Source: Valencia hispanica
Taxonomy: Eukaryota > Chordata > Actinopteri > Cyprinodontiformes > Valenciidae
Direction of reading: 5' to 3'
Assembly: GCA_963556495.2 (NCBI GenBank)
Contig: OY747712.1
Location: 16,093,235 to 16,157,234, forward strand
DNA: 64,000 nt
Shown here: one piece after another, positions 11,210 to 21,444 of the stretch
Layout of the letters: each line of letters opens with the position of its first letter
Position numbering within the stretch: the first letter of the stretch is position 1
Made by a program: the position numbers and the translations under genes
Notes under the pieces: model-generated
Database searches by the model: none
Seen by the model: only the letters and a program-made list of their open reading frames with translations
What the model was told of the DNA's origin: nothing

Positions 11210-11975
11210 GCTGCTGGTGTGATTTTCAAACCTGTCCCATGTATTTTGGGTTAAAGGATGGTACACTATAGATTTGGGTTCTATTTAGAGTTTTTGAAAG
11301 GGGCATACACAAACAAACAACCAGGTAGGAGTTTTTTTAATAGCCTACTTTATTGATAATTAAAATAATGAACTTCATAACAACAAAATGTCCAGGTACT
11401 GACTCCCCCCAGAACATGATTTTCTTGTCTTCCATAACGGACATTTAGGGGGCATATGGTGTATTTTATATAATTTATGTGGGCTATTAATTAAGAGTTT
11501 TTAGACCAACCGATAACAAAATTGCGTACTCTGCCATTAACAGCAGATATAACATTTTCTTATGTAGGCTACATTGTGTCCTGTTTGCACCCATATAAGC
11601 CTTTAATCGCTGATTTAAAGTTTAGATGTTATACAATGCTTTAACCATCACGCTGTTGGTAGAAAAAGCACAGAATGTGACCCATAAACACCGGGGCACC
11701 GAAACCTACTCCTGAGACACTGAAGTTAAAACAGTAAAGTTAAACGTATTCCGATAAAAGGTGTCAAAGTCGTCCTTTTTTACATTTATCTGCCATAAAA
11801 CATTTTCAGGACGTACATGGATAGGAAACATGGTAATATTACGAATATATTTAAAAGTTGCTGCGCTGATATTTTAATCCGTTTTCGTTATCAGGGAGTT
11901 TTGAACGATGCGTGTTCCCGCGGCAGGGGATGCAATTTTCGGCAGGCATGCATTTCTCGGCATAACACCGGCAAA
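11210..11975 (-). repeat. Right long inverted arm of the palindromic element
   Basis: The mirror of the left arm, somewhat shorter. Outside it, an unshared perfect stem-loop (arms CCGGCAAAAATAG at 11968-11980 and CTATTTTTGCCGG at 11989-12001) leads into the right terminal repeat. Confidence 0.85.
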
Positions 11976-12076
11976 AATAGAATCGATCCTATTTTTGCCG
12001 GATGTCGAAACGGCGGCGGCAGTGGAAATGCTCTCATTGACTACAAAGGGAGCGTTTTTGCTGTGGAGTGCGTGCT

Positions 12077-12107
12077 GGAGCGGAGCGCATGCAGTGGAAA
12101 TTGGGGG
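12077..12107 (-). repeat. Right 31-bp terminal inverted repeat
   Basis: A perfect inverse of 8489-8519, followed directly by TAA. It ends 400 bp upstream of the NTNG1 exon acceptor. Confidence 0.92.
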
Positions 12108-12110
12108 TAA

Positions 12111-12483
12111 GTTGGACAAAAATTCACACCTAAAAGTAACGTAATCTGACTTGTTAAAGTATCGCCCAAGCAACATTTCTTGGCACCGAATCACAGTATA
12201 CCCTAAAAATCTACATTATCTCTTTGACAACGCAGTTTTATATAATGGCTTTCATGTTCAAAAAATTTAATGCTTTCTATATCTTTCATCATGGGATTTC
12301 AAAAGGATTATTTTAATGTTAATTAAGGTCCAAATAAATTTAACTCAAAATGTACCTACAAGACATTTATTAAAATAAAGAGCATTTATAAAAGCTGCAC
12401 TCAGATCAAACCTAGCCTGTTCAGCACAATCATGAAGGAGACAAGATGATTTTAATATTTTATATACAGTATTCGCTTACTTT
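12111..12483. other. Intron segment between the palindromic element and the NTNG1 exon
   Basis: About 370 bp of AT-rich single-copy-looking sequence. No gene is seen. As the only non-repeat sequence directly upstream of the exon, it is where splicing signals such as the branch site should lie. Confidence 0.6.
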
Positions 12484-12507
12484 TGTTTTTATTGTGTTTT
12501 TATTCAG
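12484..12507 (+). promoter_or_regulatory. Splice acceptor of the NTNG1 exon
   Basis: A strong T-rich tract (TTTGTTTTTATTGTGTTTTT) ends in ATTCAG at 12507. Coding similarity to netrin-G1 begins directly after it (E-N-P-Y-M-C), which fixes the exon start at 12508. Confidence 0.88.
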
Positions 12508-13151
12508 GAGAATCCTTACATGTGCAACAACGAATGTGATGCTGCTACCGAGGAGCTGGCTCATCCTCCTGAGTTAATGTTTGACTTTGAAGGTCGAAAT
12601 CCCACAACGTTCTGGCAATCGACATCATGGAAGAAATACCCAAAGCCTCTGCAGGTCAACATTACACTGTCCTGGAATAAGACAATTGAGCTAACTGATG
12701 ACATTATTATTACCTTTGAGTCAGGCCGGCCGGAACAGATGGTCCTGGAAAAGTCGCTTGACTATGGTCGTACCTGGACCCCTTACCAGTTCTACGCCAC
12801 TGACTGCCTGGATGCTTTCACCATGGAACCCAAGACAGTGAATGACTTGTCACAGCGCACCCTGCTGGACATAATTTGTACTGAGGAATACTCCAGAGGC
12901 TATGTTTGGAAGAATGATAAGACCGTACGTTTTGAGATAAAGGACCGCTTCGCTCTGTTTGCCGGACCTCGGCTACACAACATGGCTTCGCTATACGGCC
13001 AGCTGGATACCACTAAGAATCTAAGGGATTTCTTCACAATCACAGATCTGAGGATTAAACTACTAAAGCCAGCTACTGGAGCCACCATGGTAGATGAGAA
13101 CAATTTATCCAGATATTTCTACGCAATATCTGACATCAAGGTACAGGGCAG
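12508..13151 (+). CDS. ntng1: Netrin-G1, laminin N-terminal domain exon (internal exon)
   Basis: Netrin-G1 is a GPI-anchored, vertebrate-specific netrin relative on axons. It binds NGL-1 (LRRC4C) across the synapse through its laminin N-terminal domain. This 644-nt exon encodes most of that domain. From the family as I recall it, near-invariant stretches are visible: [71 protein letters not shown] and [11 protein letters not shown]. Counting the Met at 12520 as 1, cysteines lie at 2, 6, 96 and 120 and N-glycosylation sequons at 47 (NIT), 53 (NKT) and 195 (NLS). The wording fits netrin-G1 better than netrin-G2. The frame is open throughout and ends in a split Arg codon (AG) before GTAAGA; the next exon should supply the third base and begin the first EGF-like module. 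The signal peptide, EGF modules and GPI signal are outside the window. The Met at 12520 is internal, not the start. Confidence 0.95.
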
Positions 13152-13157
13152 GTAAGA
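13152..13157 (+). promoter_or_regulatory. Splice donor of the NTNG1 exon
   Basis: GCAG|GTAAGA is a near-consensus donor. The exon leaves in phase 2. Reading through would hit TAA at 13153-13155, so splicing here is required for the protein to continue. Confidence 0.9.
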
Positions 13158-15282
13158 TCCACTAAGATTTACACTTACTTTGCCATTTTGTTAATTTAAA
13201 ATGAATGGCCTTAATAAACATAACCACTGTGGTCATGCAGCCATAAACAGTTTTATAAAGTATGTGTACATTTCTTTTTTTATTCTTTATTTATGTATTT
13301 TAACAATTTAAAGATGGATACAATTCACATATATGTGCGAACATGAGCACAATATTATTGTTCACTCTCAAAGAATACTGTCCCGTCTAAAAAACTAAAC
13401 TAAACAAATAAATACTAAACTTCAGGGATTGATCATTAGATTGTATTTTAGCTTCTGACATTCAAAATCAAAGCAGGCTTTTTAATTTTTATATATGCGA
13501 CCTATTTTTCCCAATACACTAGAAACTTCTCTTGTTTTTGGTTTACAAATCCTGTCAGCTCTTCCATTTTAAAAATCATCATTATTATATCCCACCACGC
13601 AGATAGGGTGGGAATATCTTGTGATAACCATTTTTTTAGTTATGCATTTCTTGCTTGCCACCACCAAGATGCTTAGCAAGTATTTATCCTTATTTCTCCA
13701 TTCCTGTGGTAAGCATCCATCTGTGAATGTCCCTCCAATATTGTTTGATAAGTGGACAGTTCCATAAGATGTGAAAATTATTTGCACGTTGGTCTCCACA
13801 CTTTCTCCAACAGATAGGAGGTAGTCCGTCAAAGTGTGTTTTTTGACATGGAGTGATAAAGTTATTGTTTTCCATCCATATTCTTTCCATCTCTGTGAGT
13901 TTGTACATTTCCACTGGAGTTTCCATATTGTTGTCCAGTCATCCTCTGATATTGTTATCCCTCCCTCTTTCTCCCACAATATCTTTACATACTCAGTAGA
14001 ATGGGATTTACGATTCATCAACCATTTATACAAGCTTGAAATAAGTTTCTTATTTGACTTTACATCATATGTATTTCTAAACAATTGTAACAAGACCATG
14101 TTACCTTCTGACACAGCATCTACGTTTGTATCTATATAATGACGTATTTGCAGGTATCAAAAAAAATCCTGCTTCTCCAAAGCATATTTGTGTTTAAGAG
14201 TATCGAAACTGACAACTTTTCCATCCTTAATGAACTTGCTTAAAATTGTCATACCTTCAGAAGTCAAAAATTTGAATCTTAAATCCAATTTGTTTGGTAC
14301 GAAATCAGAGTCATATGCGTACCACTTTAAAACTGCGATATCTTTTTTCAAATTATATTCTCTTATAACATTTTTCCAAACCGAAAGAGAACATTGGACC
14401 CAAGGATTATCTACAGAATCAATATATGTTTGAATGTTCCCATCAGCCAAAGTTGCTTGTATTGGAGAAGAGAAAAATGTTTCCTCCATATTTTTCCATT
14501 GGGAATTATATGATATGTCACACCAATTTATTAGGGCCTTCATCTGTGCTGCATGAAAATAATCCCTTAAAGAAGGCAGGCCCCATCCACCCTTCTCTTT
14601 AGCTAATTGCAAGGTCTTTAAACAGACTCTTGGCTTTTTTCCCTCCCACACGTATCTCGAGAGCATCTTGTCCCATTCATTAAACTGAATTTGATAAATT
14701 TGTATTGGTAAAGTCTGGAACACATATAGTAGTCGAGGTAATATATTCATTTTAATAGACTCAATACGTGAGTATAGAGAAAAGTAAGGAATTAAATTCC
14801 ACCTTTTCAGATCTTCATTTATCTTTTTATTCAGTGGACTATAATTAAGTTCAACAATTTTTGTTAAAATTTTTTGGTATATTAATACCTAAATATTTTT
14901 AATGATTCAGCCTGCCACACCATAGGATACTTTGTAGTTATCATCAATGACGGGTTGTAATTGAATGTGAGCATCTGGGTTTTGTTCATATTTATCTTAT
15001 ATCCAGAAAGCCGACCATATTGTTCAAATAGCAGCATTACTCTTGGAAGTGAGTCTGTCGGTTGTCCCACATAGACCAAAATATCATCCGCATAGCAAGG
15101 TAGCTTGTGCTCCCCCTCCCCTGCAGTTATACCCTTGATATGCGGATCTTGTCACACCATTTGGGCCAACGGTTCTAGGTACAATGCAAAGAGAAGGGGA
15201 GACAATGGGCAACCCTGCCGTGTGCCTCTTTCCAAAATGAAGCTATTTGACATGTGTGTATGCTGTATGTTGGCCTGGATCA

Positions 15283-15373
15283 GTCTTCTATCGGACGTCT
15301 CCAGTTGATCCAAAATGCGGCTGCTCGTCTGCTAACCGGTACAAAGCGACAGAGCACATAACCCCAGTGTTAA
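15283..15373 (+). mobile_element. Short L2 ORF2 fragment inside L1 copy 1
   Basis: The bases read as L2 ORF2 sequence just before its C-terminal block ([20 protein letters not shown]). The fragment is only about 90 bp and lies at the left edge of the foreign block that splits the L1 reverse transcriptase. Confidence 0.6.
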
Positions 15374-16120
15374 AGTGTAACTGAACCCCCTGAAAAATCC
15401 TAACCCCACCCCCAGATAACATTTGAAAAATTCTACAAAGTGGGCGGTGGCCAAGTGTTGAGGAAAAGCGGAGGGGGAACGTGGGGGTGTGTACCGGAGG
15501 ACAGTGACAGCTCGCTTAATGTGACACTGAAACTTGGACATTGGCAATTTTGCGACGTTGGCAGTTTTGCGACTGATCAATCTGATCAACATTCATCTGT
15601 TTTGAACGTTAGCCTGTGTTAGCATTACCACTCAGAGACTGGACTCCTCCTGTCTCCCTCAGCCTCAGCAGCACTGAGCTCGGGCGGCGCTGGCTCGGTG
15701 CCCTGAACCAGGGGATCTCCTCCGTCGTCACCGGAGATAGAGGAGTAGAGGGAGGGTTTATGGAGCTCAGCGGCCATGAGCCGTATCAATTCGAGCCGCT
15801 GGCTCGGGGCGCTGAATCAGCGCCTTCCGAGGCTGGCGCTGCTGCTGAGGGAGAGAGAGATAGGAGGAGTCCAGTCTCTGAATGGTAATGCTAACATAGG
15901 CTAACGTTCAAAACAGTATGTTAGCTATGCTAACTAAGTGCTAATGTGATAATAATGGTAACCTGAAAAACGCAATCCAACTCCAAACTCGCCACAGGGC
16001 CGGTATGTCTGATAGTTTTATACCCAAACTCACGGGGCGTGTCTGTGAGACCATGGCTGCTGTGACTCAGTCGATGCCTGTGACGTAGAGATATACCGCT
16101 CTCCACCAATCACAAAATTC
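15374..16120. mobile_element. Foldback-type insertion inside L1 copy 1
   Basis: Foreign, relatively GC-rich sequence between the two L1 halves. Its centre is a large inverted repeat with arms of about 77 bp (15597-15673 and 15840-15916): GAACGTTAGCC, GTTAGCATTACCA and AGAGACTGGACTCCTCCT in one arm all recur inverted in the other. The inner spacer (15674-15839) also holds weaker internal symmetry. No transposase and no confident outer termini or target duplication were found. Confidence 0.6.
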
Positions 16121-18014
16121 AAATGCAGTAGGAACAGGTCCTCTTTCCAACTTGGAGGTGTTTCTGCGTTTTTCAGAATCCAATTCAGGGTAGGGAGTAA
16201 TACAGGAATCAACTCGGACTTCAATTCTTTATACCATTCAGCCGTATATCCGTCTGAACCCCGAGACTTGTTGGCTTCAATCGACTAATGGCCTTTTTGA
16301 GATCCATTTCTGTTATGTCTGCTGTCATCTTTGCATTTTGCTCTTCAGTCAGACTTGGCAGAGGCAATGAATTTAGTAGAGCGTTAATTTCATTATCGCT
16401 TCCTTCTGGGACTTTGGTATATAATGATTTATAAAACATTTCAAATGTTTTGTGAATTTCTTGCAATTTATTATTCATCTTTCTTGTTTTTGGGTCTTTA
16501 ATATTTGTTACTGTATTTTCAGTTATTTTCTTTTTTTAGTTTCCACGCTAATATTTTCATGGATTTTGACCCACTTTCATAGTACTTTTGTTTTAAAAAC
16601 ATTAACTTTTTCTTTATATCTTGGATGGCTAGATTATTAATTTCATTTCTAGTGTTTTTAATGTCATCCAAAGAATTTAATGTTAGAGATTGTTTGTGTT
16701 TAATTTCTAATTCTTTCAATTTATTTTGTAATTCCTCAATGTTTTTACTCCTCATCTTTTTCTTGTATGAAGCTATTGAAAATTTTTTCCTCCAATTACG
16801 GCTTTCAGTGTATCCCATAGAATAGCAGGCGAGACCTCTCCATTATCATTTATATCAAGAACATTTTGTATTTCTTTTTTCATTTGTTTCTTAAAATTTA
16901 CATCTTTAAGCATACTCGAAATCAACTTCCATGTAATCATCTTGGGGAACAAATCTAAATTCACCATTAAATACACAGGTGTGTGATCACTCACATCTGT
17001 TGTACCCATGTTACATGCCTGAATTGTGTCTTTGTCTTTTGCAAAAGTCATAAAATAGTCGATTTTCGTGTAGAGAGAGTGTGGAGCTGAATAATAGGAG
17101 TAATCTCGCCTGCTAGTAAAAAGATCCCTCCAAATGTCAATTAAACCAACTTCTTCCAAAAAAGCGCACACCTTCTTATGCAAAGTATTTGAATCTGGAA
17201 CTTTTCTATTTGATCTGTCAAGTTCCAGCCGCAAACGGATATATAGATCTCCACCACATATCAGAAAACCCTCTGTTTTCTGTTACTATTATATTTATAA
17301 TTTTTGGGAAAAAAGCTAAATCGCTCCCTGGGGGGATATAAACATTCATTAATGTAACTGGATTACCATCTATATGTCCTTTTACTAATATAAATCTTCC
17401 TTCTTTATCTTTCAACTCAAATGTTTTTTCAAAATTCAATTTATTTGAAACAAGGATCACCACACCTCGTCTGCTGCCAGACTGAGAGGATGAAAAAAAC
17501 ACATTCTCTTCAGTTTTTCATGTTCATTATCGTTCAAATGGGTCTACTCTAAATACACTACTTGTACTTGATCTTTTTTTACTTTACTCAGAATTCTGCT
17601 TCGCTTAACTGGGTTAGTTAGCCCATTTACATTAAATTTAATAAATTTTACCAAACCGTTGTTCATTAGTTACAAACCAAATGTATAAAATGTCACCAAC
17701 ATGAAAACAAGCGTCAACTCACTGAGTGAACAAGAACTCTGAACAATGAAAAACTAAAATTAACCAAACACTGAATAAATAAATAAAAAGTGACTCCAAG
17801 GTAGGGGTCTCTCCAACATGACCCTGTATTATGGTGGTAAAAGTGTCAAACAGTAGAGGAAAGCATCTCTTCACATAAGAGAGAGGGCCCCTATGGCAGT
17901 TCTGTGCATCCATCCCGAAATCTGTCTTAAAAGTCTTTTTACATGCCTTTCCTCCTTTATTGGTGAAAAGAAATGTTTGGCATATTTACCCAAAGTAGTA
18001 TCGAATTGTTTTTC

Positions 18015-18540
18015 CTAATGTTCTGTGGCAGGTGGTGTAGGCCTCCTGTAGATCTGAAGTCTTTCCCGGATACCTTGCTCACGAGTTTCTTCATCCCCCT
18101 GTCGGTGGTGCGCTCCTACCACGGTCCACGCCGACCGCGCCAGCTCTTCTGCCGGGGTTTCTTTCGTCGTCATCTTAGTGACTGAAAAACCTCTGGTGAT
18201 CATATCAGCCGTTGCCTCCTGCGCTGATTGATACAGTCGGGTCTCGTTCTCGTAAAACACCCTCAGTTTGTAAGGGAAAGGGGTCTGAAATCGGATGTTG
18301 TGGCATTTCAGGACTTTTTTCGCTTCAGCATATTCCTTGCGCTTCTGTAGAATAGCTGGAGGGTAGTCCTGATTGAAGTATATTCACTTTCCTTCCCAAA
18401 GCACAGTCTTCTTGGAGCATGCTTTACGTAATACTTCTTCTTTGGTTGTAAAACATGCAAATCTTATCATCATCGACCTTGTCTTCTCCTCAGTCCCCGA
18501 TGGCTTGGGACCCAGCTGCCATTCACGGAGATGACGTCCG
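18015..18540 (-). pseudogene. L1 ORF1p C-terminal region, broken
   Basis: L1 ORF1p is a trimeric RNA-binding chaperone. On the minus strand, segments typical of its RNA-binding and C-terminal domains can be read: REWQLGPKPSGTEEKTRSM, LRKACSKKTVLWEGK, then after a stop QDYPPAILQKRKEYAEAKK and LRVFYENETRLYQSAQEA. The coiled-coil N-terminus is missing because the sequence is cut by the 18557-19054 element. It lies directly upstream of ORF2 on the same strand, as expected for L1. Confidence 0.72.
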
Positions 18541-18556
18541 TGTACCTTTTTCATAA

Positions 18557-19054
18557 AGAGGCTATATGCAACTTTTTTCCCAAAATAAACATAACAATAG
18601 CCTTTTTATTTGACCATTTATGACTCAAACATCTCCTGATGAGCATACTGACACCTTGTCAGCTTACAGCGGGTGCACCTATAAGCCTGTATCCAATTTT
18701 TTCTATTTTCTGTCGGGTCCGATTTTCCCGCGCTGTCTCTGGATGTGACGTCAAGCTTGTTCATGTTAAATGTTTCAGATCACTCTGCCACAAACGCTAA
18801 TCAGCACTCGCAAGCGGTTCAATAGGTTGTGTGAATACACAGAAGAGATCAAGGACAAATTTGACACCAACAGTAACTCCACATAAGACTGAAAAAGTTA
18901 AACCCCTGACAAGTGCCCGAAAAAGATCGAAGATTGAGAGCGACCGGCGTACGAGCGCGCCCTGCGAGAGCGATCAGAAAGGAAGAGCAGTTCTGTTTTT
19001 TGGCCCCAGGTGTCAGTCGCAAGTTTAAATTTGAGAAAATTGCATATAGCCCCT
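18557..19054. mobile_element. 498-bp TTAA-type MITE
   Basis: The ends are inverted copies (AGAGGCTATATGCAA and TTGCATATAGCCCCT). The right flank is TTAA (19055-19058) and the left flank is ATAA (18553-18556), best explained as a TTAA duplication with one substitution. TTAA targets are used by Kolobok and piggyBac transposases. There is no coding capacity; a 65-codon frame at 18831-19028 is considered chance. Confidence 0.68.
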
Positions 19055-19058
19055 TTAA

Positions 19059-20737
19059 ATATGCAAAATCTAATATTTAAGCCATTTTCAGGGCAAATTA
19101 CAGCTTCAACACTTGCACCATATTTGTAGATGTAATACTTACTGATAAAATGATAATGCTTTGTGTGCGTTTTCTACCTTCTCTTTATTCTATTAGGTAC
19201 ATCAAACAAAACGTGAATAGTTTTTTAGATAAAAAAAAAACTGCAGGCAGCTACATGATTTAAATTTTGGACATATTTAGTGATCAAGTCAGAAAGTATA
19301 AATAAAATATTATAAATTCATACTTTGTGCCATATCTAATCTAGTACACCCTCTAAGTAAAATCTCTGAATTGTGGCACTTTTGACCCTCAGTATTGCAT
19401 TGTGGTATTGTGTGTCTCTTCATGTCAATTCAGAAAAAAAACATTTAAATAGTTATGTATGTGAAAATATAAATGAAAGTAGCAAACTATAGGCTGAATA
19501 AATAACTGTATTTATCTTATTTTTATGTAGTAAAATATTTCTTAAATCCATAATTAACAATTAATCATAGAAATAATCCAATAAAATTGGCAAAAATTGT
19601 GAGTTAAAAATATATTATAACTTTTGTAGTATGTGTTTGATTTTTTTATTTTTTTGTCTTTGCAGCAGCATAACTATCATTTATTTTATCTGTCAGCCCT
19701 GCCAATGAAAATCAGTGGGTGTGGCCAAAATTTTTATAGCGATTGGTCTTCAGCGGAGTTAACCAAGCCATTGTAAATGTTTACATTATTTAATTGTAGA
19801 CCAGAAGACAGAAAATTTTAAATAGTTAATTAATGACATAATGATATATATTTAAAAAAAATAATTAATTCAAACCAATGTCTGTTTTAATTTAGTAGAT
19901 TATTACATATATGAATAGTAATTAAACAAAGTTTTATTTATTTTGTAGTGACCCCTCTAGTCTTTGATAGCATTCCAATGGAAGACTGAGGGGAAAGGAA
20001 CAAAATTGTAAATGTAGAATGGGTGAAGGTACAAATTTGCCAGCACCTGCTGATACAGAGGTCTGGTACATAACAGATAAGTGAACTAAACTGAGTTCAA
20101 ATCTAATGCAAATTTTAGTTTATGCATCTTGCAATGTTGCTGAATGTCATATATTCTATAGTGAATAATCGGTATGACTTTTATTTTCAGGAAGTAGAAA
20201 CATTGTTCTTTCCTGATGCATGAAAATGCCTCACACGACGGCCAGGAAGCCTTCACAGCTGCTCTCCTGTGGGATCTGTGTTGCTTGCTGCGTTCAGTTT
20301 ATACAGAGAATAACTGGGTTGGTAATTACCCATCAGATGGGCCTCTAGGTAAATTAAGGCCTTTACTCCCTAATTAGAATTCAGTAGACTTCAATGGTAG
20401 AGTAAAACCATTAGCAGGTTGGCTAATTGGTTGGAGATTAATCTTGTAATTAGGAATATTTGCTGCTGATTAAATGCTAATCATCTGGGACACATCAGTG
20501 AAACGTGACGAAATTAAAACTGCCAGACTATAGTTCTGAATTTACCCTTGCCCTGTACAATGAAGAGGGGGTTTATGATTTAATCAATGATGTTCCTGTT
20601 CCTAAATAATACTTTTTATCTGAGCAGATTACTGAGTGAAAATGAGCTGTCATGGTGTGCAAAAAAAAACCCTGGCAAAGCTTCATGGCATGTGATGTGT
20701 TTAATGTCTGGAGAAATTTTGCATAACGGTACAGGGT
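19059..20737. other. AT-rich intronic sequence, no gene recognised
   Basis: About 1.7 kb rich in A/T runs with no long open frame. Nothing resembling an exon, RNA gene or recognised repeat was found. Confidence 0.5.
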
Positions 20738-21444
20738 AATTCAATTCAATTCAATTCAGTTTATTTATATAGCGCCAATTCACAACAGATGTCATCTCAA
20801 GGCACTTAACAAGAAGTCATTTCAATACATTTATACAAACATTCCAATCAGTTAAAAAGTTTCCTATTTAAGGAATCCCAGCAGATTGCGTCAGTCATTG
20901 GCGTGAGGTAGGGCAGACTTTCCAACCACAGCAATCCTTCAGCAATCCCTCATACTGAGCAAGCATGTAGCGACAGTGGAGAGGAAAAACTCCCCTTTAA
21001 CAGAAAGAAACCTCCAACAGAGCCAGGCTCAGTAGGAGCGGCCCTCTGCCACGACCGTCTGGGGGTTTGAGAAGACAGAGCAGAAACACAGAAAGAACAG
21101 AAGATCTGATATTAGAGAACTTTCTATGTTACAGAAAGTAAAAAGTTGATAACAGGACACAGTGGATGTTCAGTTACTGGGAGGATCATCCCAGTCGATG
21201 CCCCCCGTCCAACAGGGCATTGCAGCCAAGCAGGATACCAGACCAGGTATATCTTCTATGGAGAGAAAAACACTGAGAGAAAACAAGGTTAACAGTCGAA
21301 ATAACAGAATGTACTGTAATACAACTGGAGAGTCGTAGGAGAAAAGGAAGTAGCAGAGTGAAGAAAATTGGTAAGTCTGTCCTCCAGCAGTCTAAGCCTA
21401 TAGCAGCATAACAACAGATATAGTTCAGGATGACCTAAGCCACT

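Larger units (their letters stand above)
8489..12107. mobile_element. 3.6-kb giant palindromic (foldback) DNA element, Harbinger-like flanks
   Basis: The element begins CCCCCAATTTCCACTGCATG and ends with the exact inverse; the terminal match is 31 bp without mismatch (8489-8519 and 12077-12107). TAA lies directly outside both ends (8486-8488 and 12108-12110), matching the 3-bp TWA target duplication typical of PIF/Harbinger elements. Inward from the ends, long inverted arms (about 8918-9740 and 11210-11975) match at high identity. The centre is a 175-bp tandem satellite whose units face one way on the left and the other way on the right, with the axis near 10584. No transposase frame exists. 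The left arm carries about 300 bp (8560-8880) lacking on the right. It ends 400 bp before the NTNG1 exon. The superfamily is inferred from flanks and ends only. Confidence 0.85.
13569..17502 (-). pseudogene. L1 ORF2 (endonuclease and reverse transcriptase), broken
   Basis: ORF2 proteins of L1 nick target DNA and copy the element RNA. On the minus strand the order is correct. The endonuclease segment (RRGVVILVSNKLNF, VTLMNVYIPPG, then RRDYSYYSAPHSLYTKIDYF and SDHTPVYLMV) covers about 16773-17502. The linker and finger region follow at 16221-16818. The reverse transcriptase core ([10 protein letters not shown] region near 15210, YADD at 15083-15094) comes next. The C-terminal region with a Cys-rich block (PPICWRKCG, FHILWNCPLIKQYW) covers about 13690-14750. 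There are several frame changes, and the RT palm is interrupted by an insertion. Confidence 0.87.
13267..18552 (-). mobile_element. L1-type LINE copy 1, minus strand, interrupted
   Basis: A long L1-clade retrotransposon lying antisense to NTNG1. Its 3' end, about 115 bp after the splice donor, has an A-rich tail with AATAAA-like signals on the minus strand (13267-13300). Going upstream on that strand one finds the ORF2 C-terminus, reverse transcriptase, endonuclease and then the C-terminal part of ORF1, ending at about 18540 where a MITE abuts. The reverse transcriptase is split by about 850 bp of foreign sequence at 15283-16120. Multiple stops and frameshifts make it inactive. Confidence 0.88.

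Noticed and set aside
8882..12110. Matching small frames in both arms of the palindrome considered as duplicated genes
   Set aside because: The peptide similarity follows from the DNA inverted repeat; frames are short and interrupted differently on each side.
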